Source: Pyxicephalus adspersus (Eukaryota > Chordata > Amphibia > Anura > Pyxicephalidae). Taken from it: DNA of 64,000 nt. Location of the stretch: contig NC_092861.1 in NCBI RefSeq assembly GCF_032062135.1, positions 141,533,657 through 141,597,656 on the forward strand, in the 5' to 3' direction. A program made the translations under genes and the position numbers. The first letter of the stretch is position 1. Each line of letters opens with the position of its first letter. The notes below the pieces were generated by a model. That model searched no databases, had not been told where the DNA came from, and saw only the letters and a program-made list of their open reading frames with translations. Positions 1 through 13,285 of this stretch are shown here, piece after piece.

Positions 1-151
1 AAACACCGCTGCGGACCACTTCCGGTCCGCGGATGGTGGTTGGGTGCCGCTTCGTTTTCAATAATGGATCATGTACTCGCGGCCCACTGAAAACACCGCC
101 GCGGACCGGTAGTGGGCCGCGGCCCGGTGGTTGGGGACCGCTGATCTAAGG
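1..151. repeat. hAT-like MITE fragment at window edge
   Basis: CpG-rich fragment with two similar halves (ACACCGC-GCGGACC) ending GGTTGGGGACCGCTG, a terminal sequence typical of a common vertebrate hAT-related element. Cut by the window start. Confidence 0.4.
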
Positions 152-2112
152 CACTGCTGCCTTCTATTGCTGGTCTAGCAAGATTTAGTGCTGACCAACA
201 TTGCTGGAGAACACAATAGAAATGAGGGGATAAGCGGGAACAACTACTGAGAACACCAGGCAACCTTGTGACTGCCAGTCTAGAAGTGTTGGTTCAGTTA
301 GTGATTTCTCTTTAATACAGTGGTGTGGGTGGTATTGACCCTTTTCTTAACACCATGACCCTTTATTGAGATTAAATCTAAGAATGCCTGTTTGCCTTGG
401 TGTTTTCTCAAACAAATCAAGTGGCTCCAGTGATAGGGATAGGATAAACTCTAGCAAATTCTAGATAAAGCAGTAAACCAATTATACAAGCAGAAAGTTT
501 ATTTTTCCTGGCAGTTTTAGATAAATCAAAGCTGCCTGAGGAATGGAGGAAAGTTATATTAACACCGACTTACAATATAATTATTCAGAAAATGATTTTG
601 TAACGTTACTACAATTTGTGTTTCTTTCCCATCGAGCTGGGATCGCAGTGTGTTGGGGTATATGGTGCACAGCAGGGTGATTGGTCACTAGAATATAACT
701 CTTCACACTACCAGTATGCCATTCTTTTTTCCTAGGACACTAGCATGGTAAAGATCATATTCCCGGTACTAATTTCCAACAAAACCGAGGCATGCTCGTA
801 GTGGGAGGGGTTATACCCTTGCTGTTGGTGGCAATATAACCCAAATTTAAAAATTCTAGATCATCCTTCAATTTAAAGTGAAATTTACTCATGTTTCCAT
901 GCTTCTACTAGTTATCCTATGAAGGCACCGACTTGGAACATGCAAGCAGATTGGTTAAGACAGAACCCCTACCCTGCAAACCTATTCTGGGTCAGTAATA
1001 CAGAATGTACTAAAGCTATACGAGCAAAATGACAACTGAGAAGCAAACATTTGCACCAGGCAGTGATAGCAATGGCAGTCACCAGCTTTCCTTGGTACAA
1101 ATTTATTTTAGCCTGGATTTACACCACGCCATGCAGCGCTGATGAGTTAGAATGGAACTCTGCAGTATGCACTACAGCATACCACAACACTAAAGGGGTA
1201 CAAGTTCAGTTTTGGTGGCATTGTAATGCACTGCAAGTCTATTCTAATTGACTAGGCTGCCTCAAAACATCACACATTACTGTGTGTATGTAATACATTT
1301 TGACAAAAAGGCCAGGTGTGGAGGATGTGTTAAAGAAAATCATTTACAGAAGCAGGTTGTATACAATGCTAGATTTCACCTTAAAGCATACTGAAACCCA
1401 AAACTAACATGTAATATATTGCAGCGTACCTGTCCTTAGGAAGTAGTTCAATGTTTATAGGCTTTGTCTTCCCCTTATTTTCACCAGGTAATCCCATAAA
1501 AATGAGATTTCCTGTCTCTTCCGGTCTACACTAATTTCTCCATTGTATCTTTAGAAATGACAATGTTATAAGATGGTCCATCTGTGCTGGACTTCAATTT
1601 GTTCTGCCTTCATTTATCCATATTACATATTCTGTAAGATTCGTTTTTGCTAAACCCTAGTAAGCTGCAATATATTCCATTTTGGTTTGGTTATACGCGA
1701 GTGAAGCCTAAATGAGGACTCTCACAAAACAAAAGTGAGTTAGGGTCTGGAGGTCCCAAGGCCTTCACATCGACATGCAGACCAAATCTTTGTTATCAAA
1801 GCCCTCTAAACTTTTTGCACAGCCATGTTAACACCTCATGTTGAGAGTGAGCTGTATGGTACACATGTAATGACTAATATAAATCTCTACCCTAAACTGT
1901 TCTATGTTACAGCACCGCCAAAAGGTTGCTAGACATCTCAGTTTAAGTCCCTGAAAGTGATCATAGCATTTGGAACATGTTTCTGGAGTTCTAGGGAAAG
2001 ACTCTGCAGAATGAGCCTTGAAAGGCATACTAAACATGTCTAAACTGGGTAAGGTGTTTTTTTTTTCTTCATACCAAACACCCATGGGAATAAGGCCGGT
2101 TTCTCTCTGGAT
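152..2112. other. no recognisable feature
   Basis: AT-rich sequence downstream of SLC30A1. Only short random open frames; no repeat family I can name. Confidence 0.6.
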
Positions 2113-2257
2113 TTTAAGCTGGGTGGGAAGAAGCTGTAGGCAGGTGGCGGCCCCAGTATTGTGACCCAACTTTCCAGTAAATACCCAAAAACAGCCGGGT
2201 GGTTACTAAAAAGTGCTGGGGGGTGCAGCCAGCTATAAGGGGCCAGGGGAGAACACT
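2113..2257 (-). repeat. Family F short repeat (CACCCGGCTG type)
   Basis: Minus-oriented copy of a roughly 150-bp repeat that in plus orientation starts GTTCTCCCCAGCCCC, carries CACCCGGCTGTTTTTGGGTG and CAATACAGGGG, and ends CTTCTTCCCACCCAG before an A-run. Other copies: 48108-48240, 52953-53033, 55313-55420, 59806-59951, 61139-61290, 61670-61770. Confidence 0.75.
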
Positions 2258-3436
2258 GTACGCCTATGAGGGAAGAAAGATAAACCGACTCCCTGCAAGT
2301 ATCAGAACCTGCTTTACCTAAACCCATTGGATTTTAATGACATCAAATTACCAGAAAAGAAGAATCACACAACACAATAGGCGCTCCCCATATTTAATTG
2401 GTCCTGAAAATGTCTGCAATTACAAGTGTTATGGGCCATAATGGCTACACACAGAACGCTGATCATGTCACACATGAACAATACGCTTGTAGGGCAGGGG
2501 GAATAGGTGAGGGGGTGCAGAAAAGGGACTGTCCTATTAGTAAAATATTACATACATAAATAAGCTATATAAAGTACAGGCAAATGCAAAAAACAGGCAG
2601 GACAACATTCCCCAAACAGCTCACACAGTTCATATTCTTAAAAACTAGGCTACCTATTTTTTGAGTTATGCAGCAACTACTCAAGAAAGATTGCATTCAA
2701 GTAGTTTATAAAATGGTATATCCAAAAGGGCTGCAAAAAGACTATTACAAATGTACGTTTTGTTTTCTGAAAAGATGTGCATTCAATACACAAAGTGTGC
2801 TGATGACGTGACAATAGTCATTTACATTCATGAACTTTAGACTTAAAGCAGAATAAGACACCTGAACACAGAAAGAAGTCAGTGATGCCCATTGATAAAA
2901 CACTGGAGCTGCTTCCTTGAGCAACTAATCAGATTTTCTCTTTACCATCTCAGAGAGAAGTAAAAAACGAAGATATAAAAAAAAAAGTTTGTAGCACTAA
3001 CGACAAGCTGACCCAAATGTAAACACCACAGAGGCCATATACTTTGCTTCGGGTAGTATGGGTGCTCATGCCTCACCAGATTACATTGCACCAGTATACA
3101 TCAGACCATACAGTGTTACATGTCTTAGGCTGGATTCACACTGGCGGTGAGCTTACAGTGAAGTTAGCCCTTCCTCGTACTAGGGAGAGCTGCCTCTCGA
3201 GTGCCAATCCCGAAAGAGGTCTGAACCTTCCCTTATTCATGCCGAGTCAAGATGGTTTACATCCAAAATATACAATGTGACTGCTTCACTTTATGCCTGC
3301 TTGGTGATGGATGAATCAATCTCAGAAAAAAGGGGACCATTTATTCAAGCAGAGCTTAAAATATCTTCCAATGGCATGTGTTAAAGCAGAATGTGTCAAA
3401 TTTTTCCCTCTGCCCCCAACAGAATTGCCACACCAC
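2258..3436. other. no gene; minor repeat remnant
   Basis: AT-rich. A short motif (GGCTGGATTCACACTGGCGG) at about 3129 looks like the end of another MITE, but no partner end is clear. Confidence 0.5.
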
Positions 3437-3728
3437 TAAGGCTACGTACACGTCAGATGATTCTTGCCTGAAAGAGGTAGCATCAGACAAGAATCTGGTG
3501 TGTGTACATCACTTATCGGACATTGCTCATGGGTCCGTCCTGGCAGATCCAAATGATTATAATACGTGAATAAGTGAAGGAGCACAGGGGGGGTGCCGCT
3601 CCGTTGTTCTCTCCCTCCCCACTCCATAGAGCAGAACGGTGCTGTTCATGCATCGTTTTTGTTGTTGGAACGGATTGCGAAAGATCTTTTCCAACGACAT
3701 TTATTGACCGTGTGTACGCAGCGTAATG
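3437..3728 (+). repeat. Family B MITE copy (ACGTACAC ends)
   Basis: About 290-330-bp element starting AAGGCTACGTACAC and ending GTGTGTACGCAGC. Inside are a region with GATCCGCCAGGATGG-like sequence, a CTCTCCCC/GGAGAG block, and a GGAAAGGATCG/CGATC tail. Recurs about ten times in the window in both orientations. Confidence 0.75.
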
Positions 3729-4678
3729 CTTCACATGCACTGCACTCAGATCTCCTTGTAGAGAGCATTTTCTTTGATGTAAGGAGGAGAAGATAAGCTA
3801 AGTAAACAGCAGGAAATATTTGGTGGGAAGCTGGAGACAGCTAAAACAATCTGTAAGAAACAGCTTATGTTTTTTTGTATTGCTTTTTATCAAGGATATG
3901 ACCTAACCATGCAGTGGCAGCTCTTACCATACACTCATGCTTAGAGTGTAACAATGCAATGAATTGTCAAAGTGCTTGGTACAAAACCATGGAGTAATAG
4001 GGACATTACACATCTCACTAATCCTTTCTTAGTGGAGCTGCCCTTAAATTCTGTCTTCAGGTTGCATTTGTCGTTTGGTCAGCTTTGCAATTGCATGTAA
4101 GTGCTTAGCACTGACAACCCTAAACCAGGACATTAACATTGCTTGTACAGGATCCTACACCTATATTGTACTGCAAGGAAAACATCCTAGTACCAAATGT
4201 GCAAAAAGGAAAAAAAAAAAAAATACAGCTTGAAGTACAATATACAAGTGCAATAAATATGAATTGTTATTGCATAAATTAGGTGTACAGGAATTTCCTG
4301 TTTAAAGAGATTCTGTTTTGTAATTCATTTACTTTGAATTTTGATTTGCAAGAGAGATAGGAAATTCAGTTTTCCCCAGATGCTGCCATGTCCACAAATT
4401 ATACTGGGTTTGAAGAGTTTGAGTGAAACATTAACTTGTGGACATTGCAAAAGTGCTAAAAGAGCCAATGTGACAAGCTTTCCTTATCTTAAAGACAGGG
4501 GGAATTATCTGGGATTTGAAAACAAAGCTTTTAAGAACCTTCAGACAACTGCTGTCAATGTCTGACAAGAGGGTCTATAACCTGAACCGCAGGTAAACAG
4601 CTAAACATAGAGCCAGAATACATTTAGGCTGATATCATTGAGCATGTAGGTAACAGATATAGAAAAATGAATTTCCCT

Positions 4679-4970
4679 AAAGCTACGTACACGTCCAACG
4701 GTTCTCGCCTGATAATCGGCTCAGGGCTGATATCAACCGAGAATCAGGCCCGTGTACAGCGCCAGTCGTCCATCCACTAATGATCCTAATGCAAGGGAAG
4801 GGAGAGCGCGCAGCGAGGTGCCACTCCGTCACTCTTCCCCTCCGCATAGACCAGAACAGTGCTGTATGTACAGCACTCGCTCATGCATTGTGCAAGAATA
4901 GTGGTTGGAAAGGATCGTGAAAGATTTTTTTCCAAGACTATTATTGCACGTGTGTATGCGGCTTTCAGTT
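4679..4970 (+). repeat. Family B MITE copy
   Basis: Well-preserved copy: AAAGCTACGTACACGTCC at the left, GCACGTGTGTATGCGGCTTT at the right. The ends are imperfect inverted repeats. Confidence 0.8.
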
Positions 4971-5086
4971 GAACTACTTTAGAAAGCAAGGAGGTATGTG
5001 GCATTAAAATATCCCATAAATATGTAAGCTTTTGATTAAAAGCAATAAATGACAATAGTAACAAATGTACAAAATTTCAAATAACA

Positions 5087-5201
5087 TTGGTAGCTTCGGC
5101 CGCATATTTTTGTTCTTCAGTTGTGTATGAAAAGCGATTTCTTTGCTCTGTAAATAGCCTGAGAGAAAAAGCAGTTCTCCCACAAAACGCATCCGAAGCT
5201 A
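5087..5201 (-). repeat. 115-bp element with 12-bp inverted ends and the ACGCG-type motif
   Basis: TGGTAGCTTCGG (5087-5098) and CCGAAGCTACCA (5190-5201) are perfect inverted repeats. The interior reads CCTGAGAGAAAAAGC then CACAAAACGCAT, a relaxed form of the CTGAAGAAGC...GCGAAACGCGT motif found elsewhere in the window. Confidence 0.6.
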
Positions 5202-6389
5202 CCAGTTTGAAAAAATGTATGACTTTTATTGAAGATATCTAATAAATGCGTAAGATTTTAGTGCCACATAACTCCTTGCTTTCTTTAGTCGTTCAGCCTT
5301 AAGGAACTTAATTTTTTTCTATACATGTAGTATTTCCTAGGACATGACAGGACAAAAAACTTTGATAACATATTGAGGGTATTTATAGCCTTTTGGGCTT
5401 CTTTTTCCACCTCATCAATGTAGATAACAGGACAATACAAGTAATAGACCAGGGAGTCCTCAGCCATCATTCTGACTGTAGAAGTGGGTAGAGATGAGCA
5501 GCACAAACCTGAAAAGTTCACGTGTACTGCAACTGTACATTTAGCGGTTTAGTAAAAACATTTTACAAAGAATTTTGCGGGGTTTTCGCCATCATGTGAC
5601 ATTTACAAAGTCGTGGAATTTTGATTTGACCCACTGGGGCTGATGTATCAAAAGTGCACTAGAAGAAATTTATTGAGACTCATGACAATCAGCTTTCACT
5701 TAGTCCAGAGAAAAAAAATAAACATAAAAAAAAAAATTCCATTTGGCACACTTTTTATACATTAGCCCTACTGCTCCTCTTTTCTCGATTTGGCTTGTGT
5801 GTTTTCGTAACGCAGAAGGATTTAGGTTTGCTGCTCAGAATGACTCAAAGCTATTTGCTGGATGAAAAGAGCAAAGCAAAGTTGGCGCATTTCATGGCAA
5901 AAGAAGGCAACAGTGCTATATAAACAATGTACACTGTATTTTCATTTCTTGTGCAGCATTTTTTTGCCAAGACATAACGTATAAAAAAAACAAACACAAA
6001 AGCAAGAAACGTAAAAGGATTCACATCCAATTCAGCAGCACAGTCACTTGAAAGTGAAAACTCCCCCCAAAAAAATACATAATGCCGTTCTCATAGCTGA
6101 GGATCGCTGTTAGCATTGCAAATGTCCTGGATGAACAAAAAATAAAATGTAACATTGACATTTCTTATAGTATGAATATAATCAAACACTGCAACATTTT
6201 TTTACGTTATGACAACAATTTTGAAACAATAAGCAACTGAAATTAGTCTTTTTGTGTAGAGTCGTGCTAATTATTCAATATTGCAAACTGCAGGATTGGG
6301 AAGAGTCACTTGAAACCAAACTTCCCTTTGTGTCTTCCTGGCTGTAGCCATTGTTTTTTTTGTTTTGTTTTTGAATTGGCAAGAGCTGT
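5202..6389 (-). other. SLC30A1: SLC30A1 3' UTR, minimal extent
   Basis: AT-rich sequence directly after the SLC30A1 stop codon with no open frame. Minus-strand AATAAA hexamers occur at 5669-5674 and 5225-5230, and further ones at 3700-3705 and 3340-3345. Human SLC30A1 has a 3' UTR of several kilobases, so any of these could be used. A repeat copy at 5087-5201 and MITEs at 4679-4970 and 3437-3728 sit below, which makes the two nearer hexamers the simpler choices. Confidence 0.5.
5225..5230 (-). terminator. SLC30A1: candidate SLC30A1 poly(A) signal
   Basis: A canonical AATAAA on the minus strand, 1160 bp past the SLC30A1 stop. Another AATAAA is at 5669-5674. The choice between them cannot be made from sequence alone. 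Confidence 0.3.
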
Positions 6390-7270
6390 TTAGATAGAAG
6401 TGTCTATATCTATTTTCAGTTCGTTAGCAGGCTTCTCAGAAGCCGAAGTCCTCTTTGTTTTGTGCTCAGGGGATTCGCTGATCATTCCTAAGACAGCGGC
6501 TCCGGTGCTGGACTTTCGCACAGACGTGTTCTTTTCTGAGCTGCCGCAGCACTGCTTAGGAGCGCATTGAGTTCTGCAAGAGAGTTCGCAAAGGGATATT
6601 CTAGAGCCAGACTCAACGCTGGAAAATTCTGGCTGGATGGTTGTGGCATGGATTCCTTCGTTGTGGAAGAAGTCCTTTATCCGCTTGGCCACATCCATGT
6701 AAGCGGTTGGATCTTGGCATTTAATATGAGCAGTGGCAATGATTCGGCTTTCGGCCAACTGCCAAACGTGCAGCTCGTGAACGGCTTCCACCCCCTCCAG
6801 GTTTTTGAGCTTTTGTTTCAGGGAGGAGATGTCTATTTGTTTGGGGACTGTTTGGAGAAGGATAAGAGCAGACTCTTTAAGGAGTGGATAGGTGGTGTAC
6901 AATAATATACACACCATGATCACGCACAAAGAAGGATCGAGGTACAGAACCCAACAAGGTCCGGCGATTTTCACCTCCACGATTTCTGCACTTTCGTTAA
7001 GTGCTGCTGCGCTGTGATTTGTTTCCGGATGGTCAGAGCAATGTTCATGCACGCAAGGGTTGATGCACTTCCCAGTGGGTGGACAGGGGTTAAATACCAA
7101 GTAAAATAACAAAGCATTGACCACCACGATGACAGAACCCAATGCGTCACCAAGAACATGTAAGAAAACTCCCCGCATGTTGAGTTGAGAACCATCCTCG
7201 TGAACTTCTGCCACGCTGTTCTGGACAACATTGCCATTTAGTTTGTGTTCCACTTTGTCTGCCAAAGCAT
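6390..7270 (-). CDS. SLC30A1: SLC30A1 coding exon 2 (TM5, TM6, cytosolic domain)
   Basis: Encodes the last two bases of codon 200 to residue 492, stop TAA at 6390-6392. TM5 carries H237xxxD241 within LNMRGVFLHVLGDALGS, the second half of the transport site. The extracellular loop (about 258-305) is cysteine-rich and has two N-glycosylation sequons, N284-H-S and N291-E-S; human ZnT1 is glycosylated in the same loop. TM6 is about 307-327, followed by LLKESALILLQTVPKQIDI and the ferredoxin-like cytosolic domain (about 341-425). A second Cys cluster (CELSCRTQCAPKQCC) precedes a Ser/Lys-rich tail ending DIDTSI. The acceptor TTTTATAG is at 7271 and upward. The reading frame is open for 18 further codons into the intron, which is not exonic. 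Confidence 0.97.
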
Positions 7271-8639
7271 CTATAAAACAGAATACATAAAGGTTAGTTG
7301 CTTGCATAGAACTATATTGCATCATAGAGGTCCTTAAGATAGGATTCCTTTACACAGTCACCACCCTTTACTTTTGCCTGAGGCAACTTCCTTATTAAAA
7401 GCAGAGTGTCCCGATTGGGAGATTTTTACTCTTCCTGTTCTGGTGTCCACACAAAATTTTTGATTTTCTCCTCACTTTCAATCAGTTAGAGAAAATACCA
7501 AGACAAGCAGAGATGGCGAATCCCTCCTTAAATTTACATTATTGATCAACAAATAATCACAAAGCATCCCCCACATCACCATTAATATATGCAGTCTTAG
7601 AAGGGAGACCTGGGCCTTTTCAAATTTCAGAGCTTCCTGTCCTACAAAACCTTGCTGACAGAATGGGCCAACGAAGGGCACATGAGCTTTTGCCGTTTTG
7701 CAAGCCGTGTTGGCAGAACAGCAGGCGCTGCCAACCCAGCATGGAGGGAGAGGTTCTGGCTAAGCACCAGCTCTCGGTACAACATCCTAACTGCCAAGGG
7801 ATGGATTCAGTTGACTTGGCGACTGGCATTTGCCCTTCCTTAAAACAACAAACTAGATTTAATAAAAGCAAATTTGTGATCCCATTTGCCAACAAGGAAG
7901 CAAACTGAACAAATTATTAAGAGCTGAGCCGGCCTTCAACACCGCAAGTTGCAACTTTCTGAACGTTTTCAACAAGTTCATGGAGATATTGTATTAAAAC
8001 TGATGACATTCACAAATCTCTACATGACAGATGGTCAGAGATAATCATCCATGCACACTGCAGCCTATAAAATGGCTCTGGAATTCAAATCTACTGCCAA
8101 ATACTATTTCCAAAACTGTGTAAATCAACAAAAAACATCACAAACGCCCACAATGTATATCTCTACATTAGCAAGCTAGCAGCAAGATCTTTTGAGGAAC
8201 CGACAGCCTGTCATTTGTCACTGACTTATCAGAAAATTGGAAGTAACTGACCTACTAAAGTTTAAAGCACATATTTTGCATGACAACCCCACCCCCATAT
8301 TAACATTAATAAAAAAACCTTTCAGATTTTATTTAAAACAACTGAAATTAGATCAAGTGCCACCATCACTAGTTCTCCAAGCTTCTCTATGTAATGCAGG
8401 AAGATCATGAACAGTGGGAGTTATCAATAGGGTGCTGAAAATATCTATAATTTTTTTTATAGAGGCCTCAGTCCTGATGGAAGCTGACTCTTAGAAGTTA
8501 TACAAAACGCAAAAAATCTGAAGGAATCATCATTTCCAGGCATGTGATCCTGACAGAAGGAACAGAATCCCAATGCATGCTGGTGGTGGGCCAGGGTCCG
8601 GTTGGCTTGTTGGAGATGGGGGGGGGGGGCGGTGCAGAG

Positions 8640-8865
8640 GATTTTTTATGATTGTTTGCTCATCTGTCACTGGAAACAAACACCTATTCTATTTTATGAT
8701 GCAGAGAGAACCAGCAAGCAGCACCCCTCTGTGCTCTCCTCCCTTGATTTGAAGAGCGGCCCTTCCCAATCGTTCATGGATCCGCCGCGGTATCCACAAA
8801 TGACGCTGGGCAACCACTGTACTCATATTACATTCAGTTAGCTTTGGCCGATGATTATCCAACAT
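8640..8865 (+). repeat. diverged Family B MITE
   Basis: Retains GCTCTCCTCCC, GATCCGCCGCGG and the end GATTATCCAACATG; the left end is lost. Lies in SLC30A1 intron 1. Confidence 0.5.
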
Positions 8866-11364
8866 GTATACATAATCTTAGGGATTTCCATATAGGAGTG
8901 AGGCTGTACAATTCTGCAAGCCAGAAGGTAAATCTGGAGTTCAGCATTGAACGAAAAGGTAAACCCACAATTCCTATCTGCTAAAGTACTGAGGGTCTGA
9001 CCCACAAGAGAACAAGCCAAAATGAGAATTTTATCAAACCAGTCATGAATGTTGCCAAGTAGACGGGGAGCTCCGTGCTTTGTTTTTTTAGGAAGTGTTT
9101 GAATGGTAAAGTGGTGTTTATTCATTTTCATTCCCTATAGCCAAAACATTTTTATTATTAGAACAGTTTTCTATAAGTTTGAATGAAATATTACATACAC
9201 TACAGATCTGTCTTACAATCTGAACCTTGGATGACTGACAACATTAAAATTACTTGATTCTTAAACAATTTGTTGCAGCTTACTAAAGCCTGCTAGAAAC
9301 TTTTGTTTAAATTACCAGTCTGCATTTCCAATGAGTTTAACATCAAGATGCCCAAAGTTGGCAGCTTCACATGCTCCTATAAAAACTTAATCCCAAAGTC
9401 TAAAATCGCTGGGAGACTAATGATTGATCCCAGCCAGAGACAGCTATGACAAATTTCCCTCTGACAAGTGATGGATTAGACAATGTCTACCTCAACCAGA
9501 GATGACCTTTTGAAAAGGGGACATGAAAAGGAATAGAATCCCAACATAAGGGTGTGTATGGCTTCCCACTTGCAACTGTCCTTAGAAATCATGGTTTGAG
9601 AATGCAACTGATGTGTAGCAGGGAATCTGCCTACTATCACACGCTCTTTATGCATATATTCCGCTGTAAGGCTAATGTAATACCTTTTATGTTTTACTAC
9701 AAACTGGAGAAACATCCCCACAACTACCAATCAGATACAAACTACTAAGGCTGTACTGACTGCATTTACAGATTGAGGGAAAATAAACTTATTTGAAGGA
9801 ACAAGTTGGTCTACCTAGAATCCAATAACTAGAGCCGATTTTATAGCATTGTGAAATAAAGTTTCACTTTGCACAAATGGCAGGTAGGTATTTAGTTCAG
9901 AAAGGGTCAGGCGATGTCCCTTCTGCAATACCTTCTTACCTGCTTGATTGCCTCCTGGTTTGTTACGAGGGAAACACGGCAATAACTTCCCTTGCACATG
10001 CCACCGGGAATGAATGAACTCCAACGCGGCAAAGATCATTTTCAGAAAGAGACGAATATAAGAGAAGGTAGTGCCCTGCGGTGAAGATAGAACAGGCAAG
10101 AATTGTGGGTTTACTCCCCCTTTAAACGTGATGGTTTCTATGTGTTGTAAAAGTGTGGAAATAGGTTTAACTCTAAAACCAGCAGAGAGGGAATGGCAAG
10201 GTAGAGTGCCTTACATTTGCCTACGCTTTCTTTTTTATGTACCACCACAATTTGCCACCCATTGAGCAAAGAAATACAATGCAGTGCACAGAAAAAGCAG
10301 ACTGTCCTTGAATAGGAAGACTGGATAATTTCCCCGATTTAGATCCGACATGCATTAGGCATCGCTACAGCCAGTTCACCCAATGTGAATGGGCCCCTAA
10401 TGCAACTAGTTTAACTCTTTCATATCCAGGGGAAAAAAAATTTTTTGGTTTCATCACAAAGATTTTTAAGTCTTGATATTCACCAGTTTACAATTACCAC
10501 GAATATATTTTAGAATAAAAGGAGAAAAGCATTTTTTTTACACCCTGAGCCACAGAGCCCCACATACGTGACACTTCTGAAACTTATATCAGTTCCGTAT
10601 ATTTTAGATTTCTAGATATTTGGTCACTTTCCAGTGCAATGGCTCTAATACACCAATACAACAATTTACTTTTACTGTGGGGATCTATTTAATTATACCT
10701 TTGGTTTACCACAAGATGCCAAGAACACCGACTTATACAAGTCAGAGCGTAACCAAAGAATTGCCGGAACATTCTTGGCAGTTCATACTATACTGTGTGT
10801 TCCTTAGCAATCCTTCAAGCACTGCCGTGATTGTGGGAACCCCAGGAGAATACTGAAAATTAATGTACAAACTTCGGACACAGCTGCTACTGCAAAACTG
10901 GGCCCAGTAATTACAGATGTGCTCATTCAGAGCGCTGTCAATGGGCTTGCAATGGAACAATTGTTTTCTGATTTGTCAGGTATGAACACGAGACAATACT
11001 GCTACAGCTAAGGTAAAGCTGATCTACAGGTGTATAGCAAAACTTCTGCAGGTCACTGCTCAGAGCAAACAGTGAAATTGAGCACCAGAGGTGTTTTTTT
11101 AGTTCTGTCCCAGGGTAACAACATGGATCCTTAGACAAAAGGTGAGGGAGAGTCGTACTTTTGGAAATGAATTGTGCTACTGGAAAGATCAGCAGTGTAA
11201 GAATGAATGCGGCCATCACATTTATGAATCGAAGGACAAATAGGCAGAGGGTTCTCTCTACACTATCTGAGCCCTCCACGCCAAAGAAACGTACAGCCAA
11301 TGTTGCTCCCCGTTATTTAGTGTACACAAGCAATAGTCACAAGGTAACCATCAGTAGCAATCTC

Positions 11365-11405
11365 TGCTGACGCGTTTTGCACCAAAGTGCTTACTCAAGA
11401 AGGTC
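11365..11405 (-). repeat. ACGCG-motif repeat fragment
   Basis: GCTGACGCGTTTTGCACC followed by GCTTACTCAAGAAGGTCAG is the reverse complement of the CTGAAGAAGC...GCGAAACGCGT motif. Other copies near 44205 and 48740. Confidence 0.5.
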
Positions 11406-11602
11406 AGAGTTTTACAGAATGCATCCCAAATAGATCACCGATTAGTAAATTAGTAGAGCACAAATGATCGGGACTAGAAAGCAGAGTACTACACAAAGCT
11501 TCACAAGAGCAACAACTTGATTGTTATGTCACATCATCAATTCATACCCCCCTCCCTCCAAGAAAAATACAAAAACCTGATAACATAATCTTTCAATCTA
11601 TT

Positions 11603-11828
11603 GGGCCTGATTTATTAAAGCTCTCCAAGGCTGGAAAGGATACACTTTCATCTGTGAAACTGGGTGATCCAGCCAGCCTGGAATGGATCAGGTCCAGGAT
11701 TGAGAACATGTGTTAGCAAAGAGCAAAAGACTTTGAAGAAATCCATTCCCAGGTTTGCTGGATCACCCAGCTTCACTGATGAAAGTGTATTCCTTTCTAG
11801 CCTTGGAGAGCTTTAATAAATCTGGCCC
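11603..11828. repeat. Family A palindromic MITE
   Basis: Begins GGGCCTGATTTATTAAAGC and ends with its near-exact inverse GCTTTAATAAATCTGGCCC. The arms (about 90 bp each, with GATACACTTTCATC and GGTGATCCAGC) pair almost throughout around a short centre. At least seven further copies or fragments are in the window. Confidence 0.85.
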
Positions 11829-13029
11829 AGTGAGTCTATTTTATTCCATTATCTCACCTATAAAAGCTTGACAGCTGATCGAATTGGCTTGTGACCGTTT
11901 TCCAACTTATTATTATTCACAATCACAACTTGGCCGTACAGGCAGCAATGTCAGCCAGCATAAGTCACCGTCACTTTATTATTAATCTCCAACTTGTTCT
12001 TTCATAGGAAATATATTCACAAACCTCTCTCCAGTGAATGTGAAGATGGTGAAAGTGTGAAAAGTGCTAATAGCTGATGTGTCAAATTTCTGGCTGCTTA
12101 TCTGAGGGACCAGCGGTGACAGCTAGAAAACGCTTACATCGGCAGAATGAAAAGGAGAAGACAGCGAGCGGCATGGAGCGGAATAAAAATGAAGCTTTCT
12201 ATGGGGCACTTGGTGAGCTTCATGTCACCTTTGAAGAAACACAGCTGGGAAAATCTGTACAGCAGCCTATTCTAACTTCTATTTTGAATGAATATGATAT
12301 GAAGGAATATGAAGATTCCTTCAAGGTGGTGATAAAATTCCCTGCAATTATCAGAGAGGAAAGCTTTAAGATACAAACATAGCTACCAGGACCGACGAGA
12401 CATTGTAGTTCTGATATCATTTTATTTAAGAACATGCCTAGAAGCCTGCTCAAAAATGTGTTTTACCAAACGTACTTGGGTTTTCAGAAGCCTAGACTGG
12501 TAGGTTCACCAGAATACAACAAACCAATGAAGAAGTAAGACGTATGCTTAGCAACCAATAAGAAAGCCCCTCTAAGCTAATCACTACTGTAAACTGAAAG
12601 CCGATTGGTTGATATCAGTAATGTGTTCTCTTTGGATATATTGCACAAAAGACAAAATGAGAAACCAAAGAGAAGCCTCAAATGTATCCATGACCGGCCT
12701 GTCATAGTCTGGGGAGCAAGAGATTGCTGTGGTCCTCGAATAATACAAAGAGCTAGCAGGCAATTTAACCTCGAATATCTACTCATTTTAATGGACATTT
12801 CTTGGGAATATAATAAAACTAAGACAACCCTTTAAATGCTGCCCATCAATGGGGATACTTCCAGTGACAGGGCATCATAGCTAGCAATGGTTCAGTTGTC
12901 ATCAGGTCTTAGGGCGTATCCCTCTGTCTGAGGGCCACCAAATTAATAAATGGTGATCTAAGGGTCAGCAGAATGCTTTCTACAGTCCGAGGGAGTCCAC
13001 GTTAAGGACGGCACACTCTCGGGTCCTCC

Positions 13030-13285
13030 CCAGGTAACGGGAGGTACCCCTCGGGTTCCCCAGATTACACAAGGCGCCATTTGGGTTCCCCCCCCACCCA
13101 AATTACACAAGGCTCCCCTCGGGTTCCTCCCCCCCAACCCAAATTACACAAGGCTCCCCTCGGGTTCCCCCCCCCACCCAAATTACACAAGGCTCCCCTC
13201 GGGTTCCCCCCCCACCCAAATTACACAAATTACACAAGGCATCCCTCGGGTCCCCCCAAGATTACACAAGGCACCCCTTGGTCCA
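13030..13285. repeat. C-rich minisatellite in SLC30A1 intron 1
   Basis: Six to seven units of about 37 bp, consensus beginning GGCTCCCCTCGGGTTCC, then a run of 7-10 C, then ACCCAAATTACACAA. One unit has a duplicated ATTACACAA. On the transcribed strand it is G-rich with repeated G-runs. A proline-rich frame crosses it (13081-13509) but has no support as a gene. Confidence 0.85.

Noticed and set aside
6567..6905. Plus-strand open frame of 112 codons opposite SLC30A1 exon 2
   Set aside because: Antisense shadow of the conserved exon.
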